The notes beneath the pieces were generated by a model that had not been told where the DNA came from, did not search any database, and saw only the letters and a list, made by a program, of their open reading frames with translations. Positions 37,001 to 47,573 of a stretch of DNA of 64,000 nt are shown piece by piece (the stretch's first letter is position 1; each line of letters opens with the position of its first letter). Source of the DNA: Hyphodiscus hymeniophilus (lineage: Eukaryota; Ascomycota; Leotiomycetes; Helotiales; Hyphodiscaceae); the NCBI GenBank assembly GCA_016508695.1, contig VNKQ01000011.1:1116001-1180000 (forward strand), given 5' to 3'. The position numbers were made by a program, and so were the translations under genes.

Positions 37001-37616
37001 AAGGGTTCTTCATGGCCCCAGAGAATGGCAACTCGGCATGCCAAGATGGCTGTGCCGAACTGTAGTGTTCCTACGGCAATACTGCTATGAGATGTAGCAG
37101 AATGCAACCACATTTCTACAGCGATGCCGAAGTCGGTGTTTCATTTTGTCAAATACCTCGTTCCCGTATCAAAGATTCAAAGTTCAAGTTCACGGCCATG
37201 AAAGCCATTTAACCCATCTTAGCGTTCCGAGTCAACGTATTCTTTAGACCGAGGAACATGCGCTTCTGACAATCTGCACGTCCATCCAGAGATTCTGAAG
37301 CTCCGAGGAAGCGGAAACTCTGTTGGCGTGATCCGATACTGAGGAACAGACACGCACCGAGATTCCAAATGGCACAGATAAGTGTTTGCTTTAAGCCTTT
37401 AACAACCAATGAAGTTTACGTACATAATTATCGCTGCATTGATAATGTTCAGCCATTCCATATCCTTCTTTCATGCATGATACTATAGTCCCGCAGTCAT
37501 ATCCCAAACTCCCTAACCAATAGCTCCTATGACAGTGGTCCGGTGCAGCTTACAACCATGCTCGATACACATTCAATCGACAGCCTTCAAATGGTTCATT
37601 ATCTGACCTGCTCATG

Positions 37617-38678
37617 TCAAGCTGCTATATCGAATTCGCAATTCTCGGTCTTTGACCGAGTCTTCATCCTTGTAGGTTGTTCTTTCCTGACGGATTCATC
37701 CTTCTGGTTCTCAACCCCTCCCAAAGCGTACTCCTTTCGCATCGCCTCCCTCACTATCTCTCCACACAACTTCGCAGTCGGATTCATGGCTACGGCCAGT
37801 GCTTTCCCCGTCTCGTTGCCATACCGCCCAGCGATCATGAAGTCTCTCGATGCGTTCTCCTCGAAGTCCAAGCTTGACCAGCGAGCTTCCTCTTGCCCCG
37901 CTGATGCCCGGAATTCCGCTTTCAATTCGACATTCCGGACCGTTATACCCTCGGTTGTCTCGACGCTGTCCACTAGGTTTCCATTCCGAGAGAGCTTGTC
38001 GGCAGCAACGCGGTAGAGCCGTCCACGCTGCATGTGCAAGTTCCCAAGACGTTCCGCCTGCTTTGGAGAAATCGCACCGAAGGCTGTCGTAGGTGTCAAG
38101 AGCGCAATCCCAGTAGTGAGATCGTGCAGCACTTTCCTCGTCACTTCTCTCAACGACACATCATCTTTTGAGCTGAGGCGATTGGGCAGGTTGAAAGATG
38201 GCAGACCATCAGATATACAATGGGCATCTATACCCTTGCCGCCCACAGCGTGGGTTGATTCCTGCTCCACCCAAAGCTTCACCAACATCCCATCACCATA
38301 CATTCCTCTGAGTGCCGTCGCCCGATTATTCCTGGCGCTCGCAAATCTGGGGAATTGGCCTACCAGCTCGTCCAATCTGCGGATGATAACCGACCATTCG
38401 GCCAGCATGGTGGAGCGAAATGTACGCTCCTCTTGGCTGGGACAAAGCGGAGCCGCCAGCCTTGGGAACTTTTTCTCGTGGGCGACTCGTGTTTTTTCGA
38501 GAACGAGGATGTCGTTGATGATCTTGGTCTCAGCTTCCAGGGCAGCAGCATAGGTCTCGTGATCGAGGTTGGGATCTGGGGGAAGTGAGGGGTCTACCAT
38601 GATGGAGGTGGCTGCAGACTCGGGGTCTTTGATCTTCTCGAGGACACTGGCATCGTGCAGGGTGAGCCTTGAAGGCAT
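37617..38678 (-). CDS. TTC36-like tetratricopeptide repeat protein
   Basis: A single exon of 353 residues starting at ATG 38678. The C-terminal part carries the TTC36 signature: a TPR helix pair around FPRFASARNNRATALRGMYG, then FEENASRDFMIAGRYGNE and KALAVAMNPTAKLC. The last block corresponds to the NP-A-LC ending of animal TTC36. The protein is longer than animal TTC36 (about 190 residues) because of an N-terminal extension and an insert between the helix pairs. In mammals TTC36 is reported to protect 4-hydroxyphenylpyruvate dioxygenase from ubiquitin-dependent loss. Here the gene is head-to-head with the HPPD gene. The short Lys/Arg-rich C-terminus (MKTRSKTE) has no known role. The family call comes from recognised motifs and is not confirmed by a search. 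Confidence 0.75.
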   Translation of the reverse strand: MPSRLTLHDASVLEKIKDPESAATSIMVDPSLPPDPNLDHETYAAALEAETKIINDILVLEKTRVAHEKKFPRLAAPLCPSQEERTFRSTMLAEWSVIIRRLDELVGQFPRFASARNNRATALRGMYGDGMLVKLWVEQESTHAVGGKGIDAHCISDGLPSFNLPNRLSSKDDVSLREVTRKVLHDLTTGIALLTPTTAFGAISPKQAERLGNLHMQRGRLYRVAADKLSRNGNLVDSVETTEGITVRNVELKAEFRASAGQEEARWSSLDFEENASRDFMIAGRYGNETGKALAVAMNPTAKLCGEIVREAMRKEYALGGVENQKDESVRKEQPTRMKTRSKTENCEFDIAA

Positions 38679-39513
38679 GTTGGATCGATATGTGACCCTG
38701 CCGCCGAGACTTCAGGTCGGATTGATGAATGTGAACCACTCCAAGTTCGGGAAGATGTATCTTTAGTTGATGAATGTGTAGGAAAGCAGAACTAGACAAG
38801 CGGTATATTGGGTTGTATTTCTTGGGGAAAGTCAAGTCTTTACCTCACTGGGATCAATGAGTCCTTTTCAGGAGCCGAGGCAAGAGGGAAGTGACGATAT
38901 AATTGAGGGAACGGAGTAGATAAAAACACAGAACTCCGAAAGGACCAACAAGCATGCGCTACCCACCCAACGATCAATCACTTGATCTCGGCTTTATTCA
39001 AGCCAGTCTTACACAAAGGGATCATGTTCCTGAACTCCAAACTCCGTATCACAAAAGTGCGAGACGAAAAAGTACCTACTTTTTGTATGGAAACCAACGG
39101 GGCGCTCACATTCCGCAAAGCCCCGCCGTTAGCCGACGCCTGCCGCCCGGCTTCTTCAACGACAAACGACCATCGCCCAGCCATGCTGACACTCGATCAT
39201 CATCTTTGCCCTTTGCCAACCAGATCTCCAATCACGCTCGCCCTGACTTCGAGGTTTGCACGGTATCCGCTCAAAGCCTACTCCATCGAAGCTTCCCAAT
39301 CAGGATAACCAAGGCGGGCGTAGGTAATGGCAAAGCCGATTTGTCGATTTAAAAGGTAGGAGTGAAGTCCATTTGTTGATACTCAGTCTTTCTCTCGTCT
39401 CATCTCATCAATCCAGTATCTCTTGAAAGCGGAAGGGTTCTTGTCAAGTAGACATACAGTATCAAAGTCTGGAATCCAAGCATTCTTCATCCACCTTTTC
39501 ATAATTTGTTGCC
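38679..39513. promoter_or_regulatory. Shared divergent promoter, TTC36-like / HPPD
   Basis: 835 bp separate the two divergent start codons, so the two genes probably share regulatory sequence. I see no certain factor-binding site. Open frames within the region show no homology. Confidence 0.6.
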
Positions 39514-40773
39514 ATGGCACCATCCGCCATCACCCCTCCGATTCTTACCCCAACGTCTCTCACATTCCCTACTTCCAACAACACATCTGCTTCCCTGGAC
39601 TCAACACCCAATTTCCACGGCTACGATCACATCACCTGGTATGTGGGCAACGCAAAGCAAGCAGCCTCGTACTACACTACTCGTCTCGGCTTCTACACAA
39701 TTGCATACAAAGGTCTGGAGACCGGAAGTCGATACATCGCCTCCCATGTCGTAGCCAACGGCAACATCAGATTCGTGCTTACTTCTCCCCTCAAATCATA
39801 CACAGCCCTGGATGGCGACGAGCCCATAACATCCGAGGAACGGGCCCAACTGAAAGACATCTACCAGCACCTTGAACGCCATGGTGATGCTGTCAAAGAT
39901 GTAGCCTTTGAGGTGGACGATGTTGAAGCCGTCTATACTCAAGCCGTTGAGCAAGACGCCGTTTCTGTCCAACCGCCTCGAACAACTCGCGATGAGAATG
40001 GCTGCGTCACAACTGCTATAATCCGTACATATGGCGACACAACACATACTCTGATCTCCCGATCCTCATACCATGGCCTCTTCCTCCCAGGCTTCAAAGC
40101 TATCCCACAGTCCAAGGTCGACCCTCTAATGAAACTCCTGCCAGCCATTCAACTCGAAGCCATCGATCACTGTGTCGGTAACCAGGATTGGGGTGCCATG
40201 GAAGCAGCATGCGAATATTACGAGCGTTGTCTTTCATTCCATCGTTTCTGGTCCGTGGATGATAGCCAGATTTCCACCGAGTTCTCCGCGCTAAACAGCA
40301 TCGTGATGGCTTCTCCGAACAACGTGGTCAAGATGCCAATCAACGAACCGGCACCTGGAAAGAAGAAGTCTCAAATCGAGGAATACGTCGATTTTTACTC
40401 CGGCGCAGGTGTGCAGCACATTGCCCTGCGCACGAACAATATCATTGCAGCGGTAACGAACATGCGAGCTCGTGGCGTAGAGTTCATCAACGTCCCACCA
40501 ACGTACTACGCCACGATGCGCCAGCGATTGAAGAGCGATAAGCGGGGTTGGGAGCTGAAAGAGGATTTCGATGTGATCGAAAGGCTGAACATCCTGATTG
40601 ATTTCGATGAGGGTGGATACCTGCTGCAGCTTTTCACGAAACCACTGATGGACCGACCGACGGTGTTCCTGGAGATTATTCAGAGGAACGAGTTTGACGG
40701 ATTTGGGGCTGGAAACTTCAAGAGCCTGTTCGAGGCCATTGAACGGGAACAGGCGGAGAGAGGTAATTTGTAG
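39514..40773 (+). CDS. 4-hydroxyphenylpyruvate dioxygenase
   Basis: HPPD converts 4-hydroxyphenylpyruvate to homogentisate in tyrosine breakdown, and homogentisate also feeds pyomelanin. One exon of 419 residues starts at ATG 39514 (GCCATGG context). It has two vicinal-oxygen-chelate domains. The 2-His-1-carboxylate Fe(II) ligands are seen as H219 (IDHCVGN), H302 (GVQHIAL) and E387 (FLEIIQR). Other family blocks are DHITWYVGNAKQAASYY, PTYYATMRQRL, GYLLQLFTKP and NEFDGFGAGNFKSLFEAIE. Length and ends match fungal enzymes, so it looks intact and active. No other tyrosine-catabolism enzyme (homogentisate dioxygenase, maleylacetoacetate isomerase, fumarylacetoacetase) is in the window. The divergent neighbour is the TTC36-like gene. 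Confidence 0.97.
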   Translation: MAPSAITPPILTPTSLTFPTSNNTSASLDSTPNFHGYDHITWYVGNAKQAASYYTTRLGFYTIAYKGLETGSRYIASHVVANGNIRFVLTSPLKSYTALDGDEPITSEERAQLKDIYQHLERHGDAVKDVAFEVDDVEAVYTQAVEQDAVSVQPPRTTRDENGCVTTAIIRTYGDTTHTLISRSSYHGLFLPGFKAIPQSKVDPLMKLLPAIQLEAIDHCVGNQDWGAMEAACEYYERCLSFHRFWSVDDSQISTEFSALNSIVMASPNNVVKMPINEPAPGKKKSQIEEYVDFYSGAGVQHIALRTNNIIAAVTNMRARGVEFINVPPTYYATMRQRLKSDKRGWELKEDFDVIERLNILIDFDEGGYLLQLFTKPLMDRPTVFLEIIQRNEFDGFGAGNFKSLFEAIEREQAERGNL

Positions 40774-42054
40774 GAGGGTTTTAGGGAGGTTGGCTTTGTG
40801 CATGGTGGGATCATGGACTGGTAAATTGGTTATGCATAGCGTAGGGTAGGAATGGTAAAATGTACGTCTGAAGCTGATCTCCAAGCGCACTTAGACCATT
40901 TAATGTTTGGATAAGTAAACAAACACTTTCAACTCGTCTGATCCACTCTCAGTGACCGACCCTCTTAATCTACTTCTTGCATGTGCTCATGTCCATTCCT
41001 TACTTTGCTTCAAGCCACATCAGTCACATTACATTACATTCCCAATGGCAGACTCTATATACACTCGTCAATAAATTACAATCCAAGTGAAAAAGGTAGT
41101 ACCACTCAGGTAGCGAGCGAGCTCCCCCGTAACCCTACCTTTGAAATCCACCTAGAACAACGAAGAAAACACCCTCTCCATCCCTTCCCAGCTTCCAGCT
41201 TCAACTCCAAGCTTCAACTCCAACCGTAGTCCGTGTACGCTCTGAAGCCTTCCATTCCATCCCAATACGCGGCGTCCTCCGACTCCTCACTTCAAAACTC
41301 AAAACTCCAAAAAGCTGGATGAGGAATGGGAAATGGGAAACGTCACATCTCCAATCCGCGATAGAATTCACTCTTCGTCAAGGCGTATCAACGTATCAAC
41401 GCGTCAACACTCCAGCTGTGAGGAATTCTCATCGCGACAGAGAAAAAGAGAGAGAGAGAGAGAGAGAGAGTATGGCTATTAGCCTAGCCATAAAGAAGGA
41501 AGAACGGATATAAAACACAAACAATAAATCATTCTGCTGAAATAGCATGGGCTGCTGCCACAATATCCACGCCCTTGAAAAATAAAATAACAAATAAATT
41601 AAATATGCAAAATGCGGTACGGCGATGAGGCATGTCAGTCGTTTGACATGGTGTATGGAACTGCACCGTGTGATACGGTCGTTGCCTTTGTAGCATCGTT
41701 GATCTACCTCAAGCTTGTGTATTGCGGATTTTGAGGAGGACTAGAAGGCTGGTCACCACTCGTGGATCCCTTGGAAGGAGAAGTCCGCTGGATGAGAAAT
41801 CGCCTTCGCTCTTCCGGGCTCAAGATATCACGATTTTGCATCTGCTCTCGCAAGGGAAGTATTTGCCCGTCCAAGAGCCTTTTGTGCACCTGAGAAAGAA
41901 GATTTGGTCACGGGATGGAGTCATTAGAATGGTTTCGAAGGCTTGTATGCATATACAAATAGACACTCGTTTCAACCCATCTTCATTAAGCCTTAACTCC
42001 TGTCCAATATCCATTTACCCAAGCGCCAATACGTCCCTCAACTGTCCCACCTTT
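40774..42054. other. Convergent 3' intergenic region
   Basis: 1.3 kb between the converging HPPD and choline-transporter-like genes. Apart from a GA microsatellite at 41446-41470 nothing is recognised. Confidence 0.5.
41446..41470. repeat. (GA)n microsatellite
   Basis: About twelve uninterrupted GA dinucleotides. Confidence 0.95.
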
Positions 42055-44399
42055 CTAAGGCCCGTCCCTCTCGCCGAACAAGTATCCAGCCTCAAGACAA
42101 TAGGCTCCACCACCAGCCATGCCCCTCTCCGAGCCCCAACATACCACAGATGCATCGACTATGCCACTCAGTACACCTTCCATAGCACCCAGCACTCCCC
42201 AGCCGATGAAGCTCGCGATCAATCCGACGACATAAGCGTACGCGCTTCCGCGAACTCCTGCACCTTCAGGCATCTTGATTGATAGCTGCCGTGCAGTAGC
42301 AACCCAGCCGCCAAATCCAAGAGCCATGGCCATGATGAAGCGAGTGGCGTGGAGAAGAAGCTTGGCTAGGCGGTATGGAAGCAGAGGTGTAGTTTGGTGG
42401 GTCCGTGAGGAGAAGGAGCGTGGCGTGAGGGTTGTGGTTGGAGCTTGAGGGGTCAGGAAAGCCATCTGGCTCAGCCCTCTTGCGGATGGGTGAAGAGGTT
42501 GGGAATGGATCGCTGCATAGGTGAGCGTTAGAGGATTGGTGAGCGCAGCGATGGGGGCAGGTATCAAAGAGTAAGCGAAGATGGCGATTACGCCAATGAG
42601 GCGGCGTGGAAGGACGAGTAGGGGGAGGCGAATCAAGAGGGCTAGGAGTGTCGATAGACAGATGGTGCCGAAGAGAGTGGTAGTTGCATGGCTGATTGCT
42701 GCTATGACGACTTCTCTTGACGTTGGTGCTGGGATGGCGTTACGGTGGAAGTACCATTGCGAGACCGTAGCTGCTGTCGTTGATCGCTGAATCCCGCTGA
42801 TGACCGAGAGCGTCCATATGTACATGAGAACAAAGCAGATAGCTAACCACCAACTAGTTGCATCGATGATGAACTTTGTGAGTGAGGTTGATAAGTGGCC
42901 GCCGAGGAACACTCTTGTAAACATTCCTAGCCACATCCAAGTCCATGCCACAACTGATACAAGTGTTGCAAGTCCTAATCCAAGAAGTCCCGGATTCGCT
43001 GCCAAAATCCTTGAAGCGAACTCCAAAAGGCCGATGGCTTTGTTTAGTGATTGGCGTCCCTTGTAGATCGTATAAAGCCATACCAAAGCGAATATTCCAG
43101 GCACGAAAGACAGCCATCGCATCGCCTTGTCTTGCAAACTCGATCCGTGGGAAGCGCCCTTATAGCTTGAAATCAACGGGTATAGAGAAAACGAAAACAG
43201 GATCACCGGTACAGCAAGAACGATCAAATATACCAAAGGTCTTACAAACGACCGTAACATCGCAAGCCAAACCAGAGACACAATAATCGACACAACGGTA
43301 TCAACGGCAAACAGGTGAAGTGATGCGTTCAGCGTGGTATAAATTGTATCGCCGAGATTCACGTCAGGTGTAGAGGTATGGAGGAAAATGAGGAAGAAAG
43401 TCGCAAAGAGTGCCCCAAGGCATATCAGGAATAATGACCCCCAAAATGGATCATGTGTCGGCGCTTCGACTAATGTAGCTGCTATTGTTGCTGGGACAGT
43501 TTCAACAGAACTTGGAGGTCGAGGGAATCCAGCGCCTTGAGCGAGACCAGATTCAATATCTCTATCCCGGGAGACGTCTTTCGAGCTTGTTGGTAACCGG
43601 ATCGGTCCAGTCTTTGGCGCTTGTCGAAATCGTTGAAATGCAGGCGGACTATCTTCCTCAGCCAATTCAATGGCTAAGTCATCTGGCGGATCGCTGTCTT
43701 CAATGGTAGACTCAAGCCCAACATCAACCATTCGTTCCTTTCCTTTACTGCTCCGAATGCTCCGGTCTATGTCTGCATCTCTGCTAATATCCTCGCCTTC
43801 TTCTCCTACCGTCTCAGGTGTCTGTCCTCTCCCCTTGATGCTTTGGCCACCACCAGTCCAACTGCTTTTTATCCCCCGACCTCGCCCCCGATCTTCCACA
43901 GCTCTTCCATCCTCGTCCTTGCTGTTATCTAGTGAAGCATTGCTCCCATTGCCATCTGTTTCGGAACTCTCCTCGAGTGTAGTCGGGGCGAAAACCCGCC
44001 GGGATCTTTGAAGGGCAAAAAAGTCTGCATTCTCCCTCTCTCGTTCTTCCTCGTCATCCTCTTCGCGGAACTCATCTAACGCGCTGTGAAATAAGGGCGC
44101 ATCTGGTGCAGCCTGATATCGGGATGTGAAGTTGAAGTTTGAGAGGTGAGACGCAGACTGGTATGGATTGTTTAGTCGTTGGGGACATCCTCTTGAGCCT
44201 CCTCGCAAGGGTTGGTTAAGTTGTCGGTATCGATCGTTGGGGTTTCGTGGATGTGTGTCTGTATTATCAGGTTGAACGAAGTTGGAGATTCGAGATTGGG
44301 ACTGCGCCAAGAACCTTGAAGCGTCTGCAGAGGAAACTATTAGGACCGTATAGAGACAGATCAAGCTCATCTAGATTTGTACTCACATTCCGAGAACAT
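42055..44399 (-). CDS. Choline transporter-like (CTL/SLC44, PNS1 family) membrane protein
   Basis: Exon 1 is only 13 nt (44399..44387, encoding MFSE plus one base). A 62 bp GTGAGT...CAG intron leads to exon 2, 44324..42055, for 760 residues. The first 300 or so residues are hydrophilic and probably cytosolic, acidic and Ser/Arg rich. The rest has about ten hydrophobic segments, for example FWGSLFLICLGALFATFFLI, AVDTVVSIIVSLVWLAML and FIIDATSWWLAICFVLMYI. Motifs seen in CTL proteins include STTAATVSQWYF, SHATTTLFGTICLSTLL and the late ISGIQR block. Family members move choline or related substrates in animals; yeast Pns1 has no proven substrate, so transport here is inferred. The gene is divergent from Rab4. 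Confidence 0.85.
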
Positions 44400-45144
44400 G
44401 GTCAGCCCTCCGGCTTGGTGGTGAAGCTGAGGGAGAGCTTCAGGCCCGAGGGTGACGTCGCTGACACGAGGATAACGGTTGTCGGTGTTAACCACGTTAG
44501 AAGGAGTTGTTGATATGCTCCTCTTACTATATCAGTCTTTGTTTCAACTGATCAAATGCAGATATGTATATCAAGCCTCAGATGAAAGTCGGAGAAGTAA
44601 AAGATAGCCGGACGGATGTTTTGAGTGAATGAACAAGGCCGACCGTTTCGAGTCACCGCCGAGCACAACTTGGGATAGGATAAGCTTAATCACGAGGGAA
44701 GCTGGGAGAAGGCGGCGACTTTGGTCGGCAGTCTTCACCACTTCAAACAAATCAGTCACACATGCATATTCGTTCGGAGGGATATTCTCTGTGACAATAT
44801 TCTCCAAATAATAGCTTTTCATACTGGATTCATGATCTAGCACATGGTTAACATGTTGTCTATGATCGCTATCATGTGGCTGGGTGGATGGCGCTAAGAT
44901 AGAGGCAAGCCGCAGATGTAAGGACGAAGAACGTTCATGAACGGCCTTCATACTCTTTGGCAATCAACCAAGATACGAAAGCTAAATACATTGACCAACC
45001 TATATATCAACGTCAATTTCTGGTGACTTCAGAAGATAGCATTCCTTGCTTCTTAGGCCTCAGCCTTGCGCGAAACTCCATCCGCATCTTCAGATAGATC
45101 GCGTGCACTTCGAGACCTTCCACCATCAGACTCCCGAACACCTA
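44400..45144. promoter_or_regulatory. Divergent promoter region, CTL / Rab4
   Basis: 745 bp between divergent start codons. A minus-strand frame from ATG 44951 to 44571 (126 codons) lies wholly within it and has no recognised homology, so I do not call it a gene. Confidence 0.5.
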
Positions 45145-45912
45145 ATGGCATCATGGGACTACATCGCGAAACTTGTGTGCATAGGTGATTCTGGTACGGG
45201 GAAATCCTCCCTCACGATACGCCTTTGTGAAGGACGTTTCTCACCACATCATGACGTTACCATTGGTGTTGAGTTTGGATCTCGAATAGTTCCTGTAGGA
45301 CCTCCAAACACCCAACCTCCTAAACCAAAGCCCAGTCTCTCCCGCGATCCCTCTCAAACCGAAATCTCTGAAGGGCTGCCAGAACCGCCTCGCGCCGAGC
45401 CGCAGGTAGAGCAAAAGCACATGAAATTGAGTCTATGGGATACGGCTGGACAGGAAACTTATAAGAGTGTGACGAGGAGTTACTTCAGAGGTGCTTCTGG
45501 AGCGCTGCTGGTGTTTGATATCTCGAGGAAACCGACATTCGAGCATGTTATGAACTGGTTGACGGATTTGAGGCAGATTGCAGAGCCTGATATTGTGGTT
45601 GTGTTGGTTGGGAATAAAAGTGACTTAGCTGCTGGAGATGAAAACAAGAGGGAGGTAACTGTGGAAGAAGCAACGGAATGGGCGAAGAATAATGGAGTAC
45701 TTGAGTACGTAGAGACAAGTGCGAAGAGTGGAGAGGGGGTGGAGATGGCTTTTGGCAGAGTCGCAGAGAGGATCTATCAGAACATTGAAGCAGGGAAGTA
45801 TGATCTCAATGATAGGCGATCTGGAGTCAAGGGGCCTGGTGCTGGAGGATCGAAGAGCGTCAAACTCGGAGCCCCGGCGAAGCAGAATGGATGGGCAGGC
45901 GGTTGCTGTTGA
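45145..45912 (+). CDS. Rab4-type small GTPase
   Basis: A Rab GTPase of the Rab4 group, which controls endosomal recycling. One open frame from ATG 45145 (MASWDYIAKLVCIG) gives 255 residues. Guanine-binding motifs are all present: GDSGTGKS (14-21), TIGVEFGS (switch I region), WDTAGQE, GNKSDL and TSAK. The Rab4 signature NWLTD and a C-terminal CC for prenylation are seen. Residues 51-87, between strands 2 and 3, form a Pro-rich insert of 37 residues absent from ordinary Rab4. Its DNA, 45295-45405, starts GTAGGA and ends CGCAG, has length 111 (divisible by 3) and no stop. It could therefore be an insert or an optional intron. It lies head-to-head with the CTL gene. Confidence 0.9.
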   Translation: MASWDYIAKLVCIGDSGTGKSSLTIRLCEGRFSPHHDVTIGVEFGSRIVPVGPPNTQPPKPKPSLSRDPSQTEISEGLPEPPRAEPQVEQKHMKLSLWDTAGQETYKSVTRSYFRGASGALLVFDISRKPTFEHVMNWLTDLRQIAEPDIVVVLVGNKSDLAAGDENKREVTVEEATEWAKNNGVLEYVETSAKSGEGVEMAFGRVAERIYQNIEAGKYDLNDRRSGVKGPGAGGSKSVKLGAPAKQNGWAGGCC

Positions 45913-46474
45913 AATGTAGGATCATGATTGGCTGTATAATTGTATCATACTACTCTGCATTTGAGGGCGTTGGAGGCATTTAGATACACCACGAGCGTTT
46001 GAAAGACGTTGTAGCAATATAGATGTACCTTCCCATTCCATTTCAAACCGTATAATCAGGTCGCTGCTGCTTGCCTAGTTGAGGCGGAACTGAATAGCTT
46101 CTGCGACCATAGCCGCGGCTCTGCGTCACTATTGAGCCACCTGAGTCCTGACAGATGTCCGCAAAGCGCGGAATTCGATCTGATACAAGGTTTTCCAACA
46201 CCTCTACCACCGTACAGCTTGCAAACGGTGGCTTGGAGAAAATACCTGCCAAGAGAGGCTGTGCAAGCAAGCGACGGAGACGATTTTGGTGGTTTCCTCT
46301 GACGAGTCTACGTAATCTTTTTGATTCACCGTCAACAACCCCAATTCACTACTGCACAGCTTATTACGCCAAGGTCCCATATTTCCGTACCATGCGAACA
46401 ACTACTTAAGCATTGAACCACCCCGCCAAGATCATCGCTTTCTCACACGCACGACGAACACCGCATCAGCCAAT
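45913..46474. other. Intergenic region Rab4 to WW-domain gene
   Basis: 562 bp between tandem genes. It holds the Rab4 3' UTR and the next promoter; no other feature is seen. Confidence 0.5.
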
Positions 46475-47573
46475 ATGAGCGACTTTGCAGCGCCAAGGTA
46501 GGTGACAACATATTGAGTTGACTTTTATGATCTGATCACTAACTTTCATTGCAGCGGTCCTCCACCGCCCAAGGTGCCAGAGGGTTGGAAGGGTACGTTT
46601 CATTGCATGGAATCGCATCATTGCTCCCAGACTCTCTGCTCACCTTTTCACGATCACCACCAACGCTGACTCCCTTTTCACAGCGGTGTGGAACGCAGAC
46701 TACAAGGAATGGTATGCAGTCCCGACTTATTCTCATTCTCATCTCGTTTTCTGACAACACAACTCCAGGTTCTACGTAAATATCTACACAAAGAAGTCAC
46801 AATGGGACCGCCCGACTGAACCCATCTACCCTTCATCCCATGACGATGCACCAGCCGGTCCACCACCAGGATACTCAGGTGGTGGCAGCAACCCGGTCTC
46901 AGACACCAAGAACAATCCGTACGGAAACGCCAATGAATCAGATGAAGCACTCGCGCGCCGACTCCAAGCCGAAGAAGACGCTCGCGCCTCAGGCTCCACG
47001 TCCCGCAACGCTCAACAAGATTACCAGAACACTCCCTTCCCCTCATCCACCAGCCCGAACCCGGGATCCGCAAGCCCATACTCCCAAGAGCTGCCTCCGC
47101 GAGAGGAGAAGAGCCGCGGCCTCCTAGGCAAGATCTTCGGCGGCGGAAAGACAGGCGGTGCTGGCGCGTACTCTGGCTCGAGTCAGTACAATCGTCCGCA
47201 ACAGTATGGTGGTGGTGGATACGGCCAGCAGCAAGCTTACGGTCAGCCCGGATACCAGCAACCTGGTTATGGACAACCTTCCTACGGCCAACCTGCTTAT
47301 GGAGGATATCCGCCGCAGGGCTATGGACAGCAGGGTTATGGTCCTGGTCCGGGATATGGCGGAGGCTATGGAGGAGGCTATCAGCAGCAGCCGCAAAGGC
47401 AGAGCCATGGGCTGGGAACTGCGGGAGGTGCTGCTTTGGGCCTGGGAGGTGGTCTTCTTGGTGGTGTTTTGCTTGGTGAAGCACTTGATGGAGGAGATGG
47501 TGGAGGGGATGGCGGTGGGGATGATGGAGGAGACGGAGGAGGAGGTGATGATGGTGGAGGGGGAGACTTCTGA
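46475..47573 (+). CDS. WW-domain protein with Gly/Tyr/Gln-rich tail
   Basis: Four exons, 46475..46497, 46555..46592, 46684..46711 and 46769..47573, give 297 residues. The first three exons are only 23, 38 and 28 nt. The WW domain, assembled across exons 2-4, reads VPEGWKAVWN...WFYVN...SQWDRP, with both signature tryptophans and the Pro. WW domains bind Pro-rich (PPxY) peptides. After a charged segment (SDEALARRLQAEEDAR) come low-complexity GYGQ repeats similar to prion-like regions, a Gly-rich hydrophobic stretch (LGLGGGLLGGVLLGEAL) and an Asp/Gly tail ending GGGGDF. Fungal proteins of this layout are usually annotated only as WW-domain proteins. The binding partner is unknown. Confidence 0.85.

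Larger units (their letters stand above)
31360..37616. other. 6.3 kb gene-poor region upstream of veA
   Basis: No open frame here shows recognisable homology. The longest (34793..35401 plus; 36502..37113 minus) look like chance frames. The stretch holds several short tandem repeats, two G-quadruplex motifs and mononucleotide runs, each listed separately. It must contain the veA promoter and leader, and it ends at the 3' end of the TTC36-like gene. Confidence 0.5.

Noticed and set aside
36502..37113. Minus-strand 203-codon frame with a true ATG
   Set aside because: It is the longest unexplained frame, but no motif is visible and an opposing open frame covers part of it; it could be an orphan gene only if transcribed.
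44571..44951. Minus-strand 126-codon frame between CTL and Rab4
   Set aside because: It sits inside a short divergent promoter and has no recognised homology.
45046..45144. N-terminal extension of Rab4 from an upstream in-frame codon
   Set aside because: The upstream codon is not ATG and the sequence has no similarity to Rab proteins; ATG 45145 gives the normal N-terminus.
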